A stretch of DNA of 64,000 nt from DASYXT01 sp035934555 (GTDB lineage: Bacteria; Verrucomicrobiota; Verrucomicrobiia; Limisphaerales; UBA8199), in contig DASYXT010000002.1 of NCBI GenBank assembly GCA_035934555.1, positions 62,001-126,000 of the forward strand, given 5' to 3'. The notes below the pieces were generated by a model. The model was given only the letters and a program-made list of their open reading frames with translations, had not been told where the DNA came from and made no database searches. Of this stretch, positions 1 to 8,341 are shown piece by piece (position 1 is the first letter of the stretch; each line of letters begins with the position of its first letter). Position numbers and translations under genes: made by a program.

Positions 1-247
1 TCACCTTTCATGCCCGCCCCGCGACGCTGAAGTCTTGGACTTATTCTCGGACCATTCCTTCGTTCGGGATGGAGGAGACTGCATTGGGGATGGACGACGC
101 GCCTTCGAATCGTCCATGGGAGTCGGGGTGCTATTAGGAGGAGATGTGCGCGCTCGATGATTTGTCCTGGACCCATTTGGGCGGCGCCACGCCAGCAGGC
201 AGTCCCGCGCTTCTTCGATCTATTCGATAGCTTATGCTTTTTATCAA

Positions 248-276
248 TTCGCCTTGGCTCTTCCCGCTTCTATAAT
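248..276 (+). promoter_or_regulatory. candidate sigma-70 promoter for aas fusion
   Basis: A perfect TATAAT lies at 271-276, with TTCGCC (3 of 6 to the -35 consensus) 17 bases upstream at 248-253. The distance to the ATG at 300 would leave a 5' leader of under 20 bases. The -10 is clear but the -35 is weak, so this is a candidate only. Further upstream, 1-247 holds no gene I can support; there is one short hairpin with 8-base arms at 90-97 and 110-117. Confidence 0.4.
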
Positions 277-299
277 TCTGCCATCGCGAGAATGCATCT

Positions 300-3200
300 A
301 TGGCAAATGGGCTAAAGCCATCCGAGACGCTGGAACCCGCTGAACCCAGGGCGAAGGGCTTTTGGAGCCTCATCGTCACGCAGTTTGAAGGGGCGTTCAA
401 CGACAATGCCCTCCAGGGACTTGTCACGTTCATCGGCCTGGACATGGCCATTTCGGCCGGGCTGAAGCATGCGCTGGTTCCTCTGGCTACTGCATTGCTA
501 TCCGTGCCCTTCATTCTCTTCTCGATGACCGGTGGTTTCCTGGCGGACCGGTTCAGCAAACGGACCGTCACGCTCGGCGTGAAGCTGCTGGAAATCGGGA
601 TCATGACCTTCGCGACGGTGGGGATCTGGCAAGGGAATCTCTGGATGGGATTGGCGGCCATTTTCCTGATGGGAGTTCACAGCGCGATCTTCGGGCCCTC
701 CAAGTATGGTCTGCTGCCGGAGTTGTTGCCGGAGCGTCGGCTCTCCTGGGGCAACGGCATTCTCGAGTTAGGCACGTTCTTGGCGATAATCCTGGGCACA
801 GCCGCGGCGGGGCAGTTGTTCGACTGGTTCCGCGGGCGGGAGACCTGGGCGGGCTGTGTGTTGGTGGGGTTGGCGCTGGCCGGATTCGGCTTCAGCCTGG
901 GCATAACTCGAGTGCCCGCGGCCGATCCGGCCCGGCCCTTCAGCGCGAATGTTTTCGGCGACCTCTGGCGGCAAATCCGGTTCATGCAACGGGACCGCGT
1001 GCTGTGGTTGGCTTGCCTGGGCAACACATACTTTTGGTTTTTGGGCGTGCTGGTGAAGCAAGGGGTTTTTGATTATGGCGCGAGTGTGTTGAAGCTGGGC
1101 GGCGCGACCACCGCTCGATTGACCGCGGCGTTAGGCGTCGGGATTGGGCTTGGCAGTTTCGCGGCGGGCTACCTGTCCGGAGGCAAAATCGAATATGGCC
1201 TGGTGCCGCTGGGCTCGCTGGGGCTTTGCGCATTCGCCGCGCTCCTGGCCGAGCCGAGCCTTTCCGTGACACATATTCTGCTCATCCTGATCGCGTTGGG
1301 GTTTTCCGGCGGGTTTTTCATTGTGCCGATCTCGGCCATTTTGCAACACCGGCCTGCGCGTGAGAGCAAAGGCGTGGTGCTGGCGGCCGCCAACCTGCTT
1401 TCGGCCGTCGGGATGTTCCTGGCCGCCGGCGCTTATTGGGCGATGACCGAGGGCCTGCACTTGGGGCCGCGCGGCGTCTTCATGGTTGGCGGGGCGCTCA
1501 GTCTCGGTGCGTGTGTCTATGTCGTCTGGCTCCTGCCGGATTCGCTGCTGCGGTTCGTGCTTTGGCTGCTGACGCGCACCCTTTACCGGATTCGCGTCGA
1601 AGGCCGTGAAAATATTCCGTCCAAGGGGGGCGCATTGTTTGTCTCCAATCACCTGTCGCTTATTGACGCGCTGCTGCTGGCCGCCAGCACAGACCGCCAG
1701 GTTCGTTTCATCATTTACAAAGGCATTTACGAGCTACCGTGGATCAAACCAATTGCTCGTTTGATGCGCGCCATTCCCATCTCGGCGGAATTGCGGCCGC
1801 GGGAAATGCTGCTGGCGTTGCGCACTGCCGCCGAGGCCATCGAGGCCGGCGAGGTCGTCTGCATCTTCGCCGAAGGCCAGATCACACGCATTGGGCAAAT
1901 GCTGCCCTTTCGCCGCGGGTTCGAACGAATCATGGAACATGTCGAGGCGCCGATTATCCCGGTCGCCCTCGATGGCGTCTGGGGCAGCATCTTCAGTTTC
2001 GAGAAGCGCCGGTTCATGTGGAAACTGCCGCGCCACATTCCCTATCCAGTCACCATCAACTTCGGCCCCGCGCTGTCCCACACCGCGACCCCGGTGCAGG
2101 TTCGGCAGGTGGTGCAGGAACTCATGGCCGAGGCCTGGAAACATCGCAAGGCGCGCATGCAACCCCTTCAGCGCACCTGGGTGCGCACAGCCCGTCGCTA
2201 TCCCTTCCGATTCGCGATGGCCGACCCGCAGCGGCCGAAGGTGAATTTCGCTTCGGCGTTGATCGGCGCGGTCGTCATCGGCCGCCGGCTAAAACCCTTG
2301 TGGGCAAATCAAAAAATGGTTGGGCTGCTACTGCCGCCTTCCGTTCCCGGGGCGCTGGTGAATCTCGCGGCGTTCCTGGCAGGGAAAGTCCCCGTCAATC
2401 TGAACTACACTCTTTCGGAGGAAACGCTGGGTTCCTGTATCCGCCAATGCGACCTCAAGGTGGTCATCAGCTCCAGGGCCTTTCTCGAAAAGGTAAAACT
2501 GCGCCTGCCCATCGCACCCGTGTTGCTTGAGGACCTCATGGGCAGCCAAGGGGCGTCCCAGCCCCAACCCGCAGATTCTAAAGCGCCTCTGGCGCCGCCG
2601 GTGAGCGGTGCGGAGAAGCTTGTGGCGCTTTGCCTGGCCATGCTCGCGCCGGTTGTACTGCTGGAACGCATTCTGGGACGCCAACGCAAAGTTGAACTGG
2701 ACGACCTCGCCACTGTCATTTTTTCCAGCGGCAGCACCGGGGAACCGAAAGGGGTCATGCTGAGCCATTTTAATATCGGTTCAAACATCCAGCAGCTCCA
2801 ACAGGTGTTTGCCTTGGAGAGCCATGACGGGTTGCTCGGCGTGCTTCCCTTTTTTCATTCCTTTGGGTTCACCGGCACGTTGTGTCTGCCCGCGGTATTG
2901 GGTGTGCGCGTCGTCTATTACCCCAACCCGCTTGACGCCAAGAGCATTGGACCGCTGGTGAACCGTTATGCGCTGACCTTCCTTTTGGCGACACCCACCT
3001 TCCTGCAGTTATACCTGCGGAGCTGCGCGCCGGAAGATTTCGGCAGCTTGCGCGTCGTGATGACCAGCGCCGAAAAGCTGCCTGAGCGGCTCGCGGCTGC
3101 TTTTGAGGAGCATTTTGGCATTCGGCCGCTCGAAGCCTACGGTGCCACCGAATGCAGCCCCGGTGGCGCGGTCAACACCCACGATTTCCGCTCAGCCGGT

Positions 3201-3797
3201 TTTCGGCAGGTTGGTGCGAAGCGCGGGAAAATCGGACACCCATTGCCGGGCATGTCCGTGAGGATTGTGAACCCTGAGAGCTTCGCGCCGGTGCCGCTCG
3301 GCGAAGCCGGTCTCCTGCTGGTGCGTGGACCCAACGTGATGCAGGGCTACCTGGGACAGCCGCAGAAAACCGCCGAGGTCCTGCGCGACGGGTGGTACGT
3401 CACCGGCGATATCGCTTCTTTGGACGAGGACGGTTTCCTGCAAATCACCGACCGCCTCAGCCGGTTCAGCAAAATCGGCGGTGAAATGGTGCCGCACATC
3501 AAGGTCGAAGAGAAGTTGCACGAACTCGCCGGCGCAACCGAGCAGAGCTTTTTTGTCACGGGCGCCCCCGACGAAAAGAAAGGCGAGCGGCTCGTCGTGC
3601 TGCATAAGTTGCCCGAAGACCAGTTGCAGAGTTGTTTGCAAAAGCTGGCGGGCAGCGACCTGCCCAATCTGTGGAAGCCGCGCGCGGACCAATTCTTCCA
3701 CCTCGATTCTTTCGCGCTGCTGGGCACCGGCAAACTGGATTTACAGAAGATGCGGCGAATGGCCGTGGAACGCAGCCAAACAGCAGTCGCGGGGTAG
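300..3797 (+). CDS. aas: LplT-Aas fusion: lysophospholipid flippase, 1-acyl transferase and acyl-ACP synthetase
   Basis: This 1165-residue protein joins three modules. Residues about 20-420 are a multi-spanning MFS transporter of the LplT type, opening with the family-like stretch FWSLIVTQFEGAFNDNALQG. Residues about 430-630 are a PlsC acyltransferase with the HX4D motif (HLSLID, H451 and D456) and a second motif FAEGQITR at about 523. Residues about 640-1160 are an AMP-forming ligase with the P-loop SSGSTGEPKG, YGATE, the TGD and ITDR motifs and a terminal GTGKLD carrying the catalytic lysine. By family knowledge it imports lysophospholipids across the inner membrane, re-acylates them and activates fatty acids on ACP for that purpose. 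LplT and Aas are separate proteins in E. coli; fused forms occur elsewhere. The ATG at 300 is chosen because the family similarity starts about 20 residues later. A convergent gene follows. Confidence 0.9.
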   Translation: MANGLKPSETLEPAEPRAKGFWSLIVTQFEGAFNDNALQGLVTFIGLDMAISAGLKHALVPLATALLSVPFILFSMTGGFLADRFSKRTVTLGVKLLEIGIMTFATVGIWQGNLWMGLAAIFLMGVHSAIFGPSKYGLLPELLPERRLSWGNGILELGTFLAIILGTAAAGQLFDWFRGRETWAGCVLVGLALAGFGFSLGITRVPAADPARPFSANVFGDLWRQIRFMQRDRVLWLACLGNTYFWFLGVLVKQGVFDYGASVLKLGGATTARLTAALGVGIGLGSFAAGYLSGGKIEYGLVPLGSLGLCAFAALLAEPSLSVTHILLILIALGFSGGFFIVPISAILQHRPARESKGVVLAAANLLSAVGMFLAAGAYWAMTEGLHLGPRGVFMVGGALSLGACVYVVWLLPDSLLRFVLWLLTRTLYRIRVEGRENIPSKGGALFVSNHLSLIDALLLAASTDRQVRFIIYKGIYELPWIKPIARLMRAIPISAELRPREMLLALRTAAEAIEAGEVVCIFAEGQITRIGQMLPFRRGFERIMEHVEAPIIPVALDGVWGSIFSFEKRRFMWKLPRHIPYPVTINFGPALSHTATPVQVRQVVQELMAEAWKHRKARMQPLQRTWVRTARRYPFRFAMADPQRPKVNFASALIGAVVIGRRLKPLWANQKMVGLLLPPSVPGALVNLAAFLAGKVPVNLNYTLSEETLGSCIRQCDLKVVISSRAFLEKVKLRLPIAPVLLEDLMGSQGASQPQPADSKAPLAPPVSGAEKLVALCLAMLAPVVLLERILGRQRKVELDDLATVIFSSGSTGEPKGVMLSHFNIGSNIQQLQQVFALESHDGLLGVLPFFHSFGFTGTLCLPAVLGVRVVYYPNPLDAKSIGPLVNRYALTFLLATPTFLQLYLRSCAPEDFGSLRVVMTSAEKLPERLAAAFEEHFGIRPLEAYGATECSPGGAVNTHDFRSAGFRQVGAKRGKIGHPLPGMSVRIVNPESFAPVPLGEAGLLLVRGPNVMQGYLGQPQKTAEVLRDGWYVTGDIASLDEDGFLQITDRLSRFSKIGGEMVPHIKVEEKLHELAGATEQSFFVTGAPDEKKGERLVVLHKLPEDQLQSCLQKLAGSDLPNLWKPRADQFFHLDSFALLGTGKLDLQKMRRMAVERSQTAVAG

Positions 3798-3835
3798 GGG
3801 ACCCATCCGCCACAAATGACCAATGACAGATTCTC

Positions 3836-3890
3836 AATACTCAATGCTCAATTAGTTTTCATTGAAAATTGAATATTGAGTATTTGTTAT
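3836..3890. terminator. AT-rich inverted repeat, likely bidirectional terminator
   Basis: Two 18-base arms, 3836-3853 and 3867-3884, are complementary with two mismatches and a 13-base loop. A T-rich stretch follows on the plus strand. It lies between two convergent genes, where a shared terminator is expected. It is much more AT-rich than its surroundings and has the look of a dispersed palindrome (ACTCAAT / ATTGAGT), so it may also be a repeat element put to use as a terminator. Confidence 0.6.
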
Positions 3891-3902
3891 TTTGTCACTG
3901 AG

Positions 3903-4367
3903 TTACAGCGAGCGGAACTCCGTTCTTATTCCGCCCTCCTCGCACTGCAACAACGCAACTGTCCGCGGCATCCCGAACCGCGACTTCCCCGCATACCCCG
4001 GATTGAAGTACAGGATTCCCCCAAGCGTTTCTGAAAACGGCTTGTGCGTGTGCCCAAACACAACCACTTCCGGCCGTTCGCGGTGAAGCGCGTCGCGCAG
4101 CACGTCCGAGGGCGCGTGCGGGTTGACGATGTGATGGAGCAGGAATTTGCGCCCGGCCAGCTCGACCGTGCGAGTCAGCGGATAATTCCAGGCGGACTCG
4201 TCGGTGTTGCCGGCAACCGCGGTGACCGGAGCGATTTTCTCCAGCGACCTGAGAATCTGCGGCAGGCCGACATCGCCGGCATGCAGAATGTGGTCCACCC
4301 CGGCGAACAGATAAGGCACCTTCGTATCGAGGTAATCGTGCGTATCGGAAATGACGCCGACCTTCAT
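3903..4367 (-). CDS. YfcE/MJ0936-type metallophosphoesterase
   Basis: The 154-residue protein is the size of a single calcineurin-like phosphoesterase domain. It carries all the metal-binding blocks in order: SDTHD near the N-terminus, HAGDVG, GNTDE, HH in the middle, and GHTHKP at about residue 105. Family members hydrolyse phosphodiesters with two bound metal ions, often Mn2+; the cellular substrate is unknown. No signal peptide or membrane segment is seen, so it should be cytoplasmic. It is convergent with the aas fusion and divergent from the SDR gene, so it is probably transcribed alone. Confidence 0.85.
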   Translation of the reverse strand: MKVGVISDTHDYLDTKVPYLFAGVDHILHAGDVGLPQILRSLEKIAPVTAVAGNTDESAWNYPLTRTVELAGRKFLLHHIVNPHAPSDVLRDALHRERPEVVVFGHTHKPFSETLGGILYFNPGYAGKSRFGMPRTVALLQCEEGGIRTEFRSL

Positions 4368-4555
4368 GGTTTGAACACTCCGCGAGCAGCGAGAGGGCGA
4401 TTGGCTTGTTCAGGTTTGCAGCCGGCCTGAGCTGGCCAGGTGTGAAGTCGAGGAAAGCATCGCTGGAAAAATTAAGTGCGTGCGATGAAAACGCAATCAC
4501 TATTTCATAGGAGCAGGAATGGGCTTGGGTTAGAGTGCAGTATCACTGTGCCACG

Positions 4556-5305
4556 ATGAAATTGCTTCAACAGGTTTGCCTTGTGACTGGGGGCTCGAAG
4601 GGGATCGGGGCTGCGACCGCGCTCGCGTTGGCGGCCGAAGGGTGCGATGTAGCTATCGTGGGGCGCCGGTTGGACGCCGAAGCGCGAGAGACGCAGCGGC
4701 AAATCGAGGCGCTGGGACGCAGGTGCGCGTTCATCCTGGCCGACGTCGCCCTGGCCGCAGAAGCCACCCGTTGCGTGGAAGAGACGGCCAAAGAGCTTGG
4801 CGCGGTGGACGTCCTGGTCCACGCCGCCGGCGGGCCAGCGAACGGCGGACTCTTGGAATTGACGTCCGCTGCGTGGCACTCTGCCTTCGATGTGCACCTG
4901 CACGCCATCTTTCACCTTTGCCGTGCGGCCGTCCCGGCGATGAGAGAGAAGAAGCGAGGCGTCATCATCCTGATCTCTTCGGCCGCCGGGATTCGCGGGA
5001 TTAAAACCAATGTTGCTTATCAGGCCGTCAAGGGGGCCTTGCCGCAATTAACCCGTGCGCTGGCTTACGAGTTCGCCAGCGACAATATCCGCGTCAACTG
5101 TGTCGCCCCCGGCGTGATTCGCACGGCCTTTCATGCGGCCATGTCTCCGCAAACCAGACAATTTAATCTGGAAAACCGAATCCCGCTGCACCGCGAAGGC
5201 ACGCCCGAGCAAGTCGCCAGTTTAATCCGCGAATTGGTGCTTAATGATTACATCACCGGTGAAACGGCCACTGTGGACGGCGGATTGACCATGCGGATTG
5301 CCTAG
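4556..5305 (+). CDS. SDR-family NAD(P)-dependent oxidoreductase
   Basis: A 249-residue classical short-chain dehydrogenase/reductase. The cofactor motif TGGSKGIG starts at residue 11, a serine pair SSAAG lies before the active site, and the catalytic YxxxK is Y155-QAV-K159. The C-terminal PG..T region and the final GETATVDGG are typical of the FabG-like group. It probably oxidises or reduces a small alcohol/ketone, but the substrate cannot be read from the sequence. The ATG at 4556 fits the family; an in-frame GTG at 4535 would add seven residues and neither has a good Shine-Dalgarno. The next gene is a broken transporter, and pairs of SDR enzymes and MFS carriers often serve sugar acid uptake, so this may be the survivor of such a pair. 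Confidence 0.85.
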   Translation: MKLLQQVCLVTGGSKGIGAATALALAAEGCDVAIVGRRLDAEARETQRQIEALGRRCAFILADVALAAEATRCVEETAKELGAVDVLVHAAGGPANGGLLELTSAAWHSAFDVHLHAIFHLCRAAVPAMREKKRGVIILISSAAGIRGIKTNVAYQAVKGALPQLTRALAYEFASDNIRVNCVAPGVIRTAFHAAMSPQTRQFNLENRIPLHREGTPEQVASLIRELVLNDYITGETATVDGGLTMRIA

Positions 5306-5313
5306 TGACTGAT

Positions 5314-5331
5314 TGAGCCGAACTCGGCTCA
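5314..5331 (+). terminator. small hairpin after the SDR gene
   Basis: A perfect 7-base stem, TGAGCCG / CGGCTCA, with a 4-base loop starts 8 bases after the stop codon of the SDR gene. There is no clear T-run after it, so termination is only possible. Confidence 0.25.
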
Positions 5332-5349
5332 CTCTGATTAATCTGCTGC

Positions 5350-5871
5350 TTGACCGACGCTGACGCAAAACTGCATGCGGAGGCAGAACCCTCACGCTGG
5401 CGCTGGGTGATGGTAGGACTCATCTTCCTGGCGACGGTGATCAATTACCTTTGCCGGCAGGCCTATTCGGTTTCGGCTACCACTCTTCAAAGCGTTTTTT
5501 CGCTGTCCAATGACCGTTATGGCCTGCTCACGTCCGGCTTTTTTTTCGCTTATGCCGTGAGCAATGGCGTTTCCGGGCCGCTGATCGACCGGTTGGGCAC
5601 CAAGCGCGGCTATCTTCTTTGCATGTTCTTGTGGAGTTGCGCGGTGGGGTTGATCGGCGCGGCCCAAAACGTCTGGATGTTGGCCGGTCTGCTGATGCTG
5701 CTTGGGCTGGGCGAGGCTGGGAACTGGCCAGCGGCCGTGAAAGTGGTTGCGGAATGGTTCCCGCCACGCCGTTCTCATCATGCTATTCCTCATTGGTCCT
5801 TTGCGCCCGCACCCGGCGTTTCAGCCCGCGCGGGGAGAATTGGAATCGCCGTTCCCACCTCTATCTGGTAA
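5350..5871 (+). pseudogene. MFS transporter remnant (N-terminal half only)
   Basis: The first about 140 residues resemble the anion:cation symporter branch of the MFS (hexuronate/phthalate-type carriers), with the first four to five membrane segments, the inter-helix motif DRLGTKRG and the conserved LGLGEAGNWPAAVKVVAEWFPP. Directly after WFPP (near 5765) the similarity stops and about 34 unrelated residues lead to a stop at 5869-5871, where a full carrier would go on for about 280 residues. The usual acidic residue in the helix 1 YLDR motif is Cys (YLCRQ), which also suggests decay. The start is a TTG at 5350. The stop abuts the next gene's ATG at 5872, so a deletion probably joined the broken carrier to the hydrolase gene. 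Confidence 0.75.
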
Positions 5872-8241
5872 ATGAAAACCTCGTTTCCCGCCTTCGTTCG
5901 TTTAGCTCGGGTTCAACTTTGTTTTTGCCGGGCGAACTGGCTGCTGTTTATTTGCCTTACCGGGGTTTGCTGGTATTCGTCGGCGCAAAGCCAGCCACTT
6001 CCCGGGACCGCGCCGTTGACGGCACCAGGCGACCTGGCTTCAAACCTCATCGCCGGAGCCGATCGATTCCTGTTGCGCAAAATCAATGAAGCCGAAGTGG
6101 GCCGCGCCAGATTCTGGCACCGGAATTTTTCGTCATGGCAGGCCTATGAACAGTCGCTTGCCACCAACCGGCAACATCTGGCGCATATTCTTGGCGTCAG
6201 CGACGCGCGGGTTAGCCCAGTGGACGTTGAATTGGAGGCCACACCCACGCGACCCGCACTTTGCGGACGCGGCAATGGCTTCGCGGCTTTTGCGGTGCGC
6301 TGGCCCGCATTTGGACAGGTGCATGGCGAGGGATTGCTGCTCACTCCGGTCAAGCGCGCGCCGGTTGCAAATATCGTTGCTATTCCAGATGCCGACCAAA
6401 CCCCCGAGCAGGTGGCCGGGTTGACGGCAGGAGTTGCGCCGGAGAGCCAATTCGCGCGGCGCCTGGCCGAAAGCGGCTGCCAGGTGCTCATTCCTGTCTT
6501 AATCGACCGGCACCTGGACCCGGAGCGGAACTTGTCTAACCGGGAATTCATTTACCGCCCCGCTTACGAGTTGGGCAGGCACATCATAGGCTATGAAATT
6601 GAGAAAGTGTTGGCGGCAGTCGATTGGATGGCCTGCCAAGGTTCAAACTCGCCTGTAAGAATCGGCATCATGGGTTGGGGCGAGGGCGGGTTGTTGGCAT
6701 TTTACTCTGCGGCGCTGGACACGCGGGTGGCGGCCACCTGTGTCAGTGGATACTTCGACGACCGAAGCCAGATTTGGCAGCAACCCATTGAGCGCAACGT
6801 TTTCGGTTTGCTCGAGCAGTTTGGGGACGCGGAAGTGGCTGCCATGATTGCGCCTCGGAGTCTCATTATTGAGGCCGCGCACGGTCCGGAAGTAACCATG
6901 GCCGGAGGCGATGCATATAGTGAAGCGCAGCGGCGTAACGGCGCACCGGGACGACTGATGTCTCCGACGTTGGAGAACGTCCGCAGGGAATTTGAGCGTG
7001 CCCGCGCGATGGTGGCTGCGCTGAACCCATTACCTCGCGTGGAGTTGGTCGTTAGTGGCGATGGCGGCGGGCCCTTTGGCAGCGAATCCGCATTGAAGGC
7101 GTTCTTAAGCGCGCTGGCTCCTTATGGTCGCCTGGCGCCGGAAGTTCCTGCGCCGGAAAACCTGAGGGCTGGGCTAGACCCGGCAGCGCGCCAGGCCCGG
7201 CAGTTGGCCGAGCTGGATTGGCACACGCAATGGCTCTTGAATGAATCTCCGAGGCTGCGCGACAAGTTCATGGCGAAGTTTGACACCAGCTCCCTGGAAG
7301 AACTCCGCCAAAGCGCTGGTTGGTACCGAGAGTTTTTCTACCACGAAATCATCGGGCGTTTCGATGAGCCGCTGCTGCCGGCCAATCCACGCACGCGAAA
7401 GATTTACGATGAACCCAACTGGACCGGGTATGAAGTTGTGCTGGATGTGCATCCTGATTTGATCTGTGAGGGAGTTCTATTGCTGCCTAAAGGGCTAAAA
7501 GCGGGTGAACGGCGTCCCGTGGTCGTCTGCCAGCATGGGTTGGAAGGCCGCCCTCAAGATGTAATTACAGGCGACAGTCATTTCTATCACGACTTTGCCA
7601 GGCGACTTTGCGAGCAAGGCTTCATCACGTTCGCGCCGCAAGGTTTATTTATCTTTCATGACCGGTTCCGTACCCTTCAACGCAAGGCCAATCCGCTCGG
7701 CAAGACTTTATATTCGCTGATGGTGCCGGAGCATCAACAGCTTATCAATTGGCTGACGGCGCAGCCGTTTGTAGATCCGGAACGCATTGGTTTCTACGGC
7801 CTGAGTTACGGCGGGAAATCCGCAATGCGCATTCCGGCACTGGTGACAAACTATTGTCTGTCCATCTGCTCGGGTGACTTCAACGATTGGGTGTGGAAGA
7901 ACGCGACCACTCGCAGTCGCTACGGCTATGTCTGGACGCCGGAGTACGAGATTGTCGAGTTCGATCTGGGTGAGACCTTCAATTACGCCGAGATGAGCGC
8001 GTTAATTGCTCCACGCCCCTTCATGGTCGAGCGCGGACACCTGGATTCAGTCGCGCCGGACGAAACCGTAGCATACGAATTCGCCAAAACACGGTTTTTT
8101 TATGAGGCGCGCTTGGGGCTGCAGGACCGGTGCGCCATCGAATGGTTTACCGGCCCGCACACCATTCATGGAAAGGGGACCTTTGAGTTTCTGCATCGGC
8201 ACCTGGACTGGCCGGGTCCGGGGGTATCGGCTCGGCGGTAA
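5872..8241 (+). CDS. secreted tandem alpha/beta hydrolase (acetyl xylan esterase/dienelactone hydrolase-like)
   Basis: A 789-residue protein with a hydrophobic stretch at about residues 24-38 (LLFICLTGVCWYSS) that fits a signal peptide. Two alpha/beta-hydrolase domains follow. In the first (about 60-410) the nucleophile elbow reads GWGEGG (about residue 268), so the expected Ser is Gly. In the second (about 430-785) the elbow is GLSYGG with Ser645, followed by an Asp-containing GHLDS and a histidine in GPHTIHG near the end, a complete triad. The second domain probably removes acyl groups from a plant or microbial polysaccharide outside the cytoplasm; the first may only bind. It directly follows the transporter remnant and is 100 bases upstream of the GH13 gene on the same strand. 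Confidence 0.7.
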   Translation: MKTSFPAFVRLARVQLCFCRANWLLFICLTGVCWYSSAQSQPLPGTAPLTAPGDLASNLIAGADRFLLRKINEAEVGRARFWHRNFSSWQAYEQSLATNRQHLAHILGVSDARVSPVDVELEATPTRPALCGRGNGFAAFAVRWPAFGQVHGEGLLLTPVKRAPVANIVAIPDADQTPEQVAGLTAGVAPESQFARRLAESGCQVLIPVLIDRHLDPERNLSNREFIYRPAYELGRHIIGYEIEKVLAAVDWMACQGSNSPVRIGIMGWGEGGLLAFYSAALDTRVAATCVSGYFDDRSQIWQQPIERNVFGLLEQFGDAEVAAMIAPRSLIIEAAHGPEVTMAGGDAYSEAQRRNGAPGRLMSPTLENVRREFERARAMVAALNPLPRVELVVSGDGGGPFGSESALKAFLSALAPYGRLAPEVPAPENLRAGLDPAARQARQLAELDWHTQWLLNESPRLRDKFMAKFDTSSLEELRQSAGWYREFFYHEIIGRFDEPLLPANPRTRKIYDEPNWTGYEVVLDVHPDLICEGVLLLPKGLKAGERRPVVVCQHGLEGRPQDVITGDSHFYHDFARRLCEQGFITFAPQGLFIFHDRFRTLQRKANPLGKTLYSLMVPEHQQLINWLTAQPFVDPERIGFYGLSYGGKSAMRIPALVTNYCLSICSGDFNDWVWKNATTRSRYGYVWTPEYEIVEFDLGETFNYAEMSALIAPRPFMVERGHLDSVAPDETVAYEFAKTRFFYEARLGLQDRCAIEWFTGPHTIHGKGTFEFLHRHLDWPGPGVSARR

Positions 8242-8341
8242 GCATGCCCCCTTCATTCCCCCGACCCGCACCTTTGTGCGGTTGCTGCCCCGCCGCTGCG
8301 GTGATAGCCTCTTGCCTACTAAGCAAATGACGCGCGTTCGA

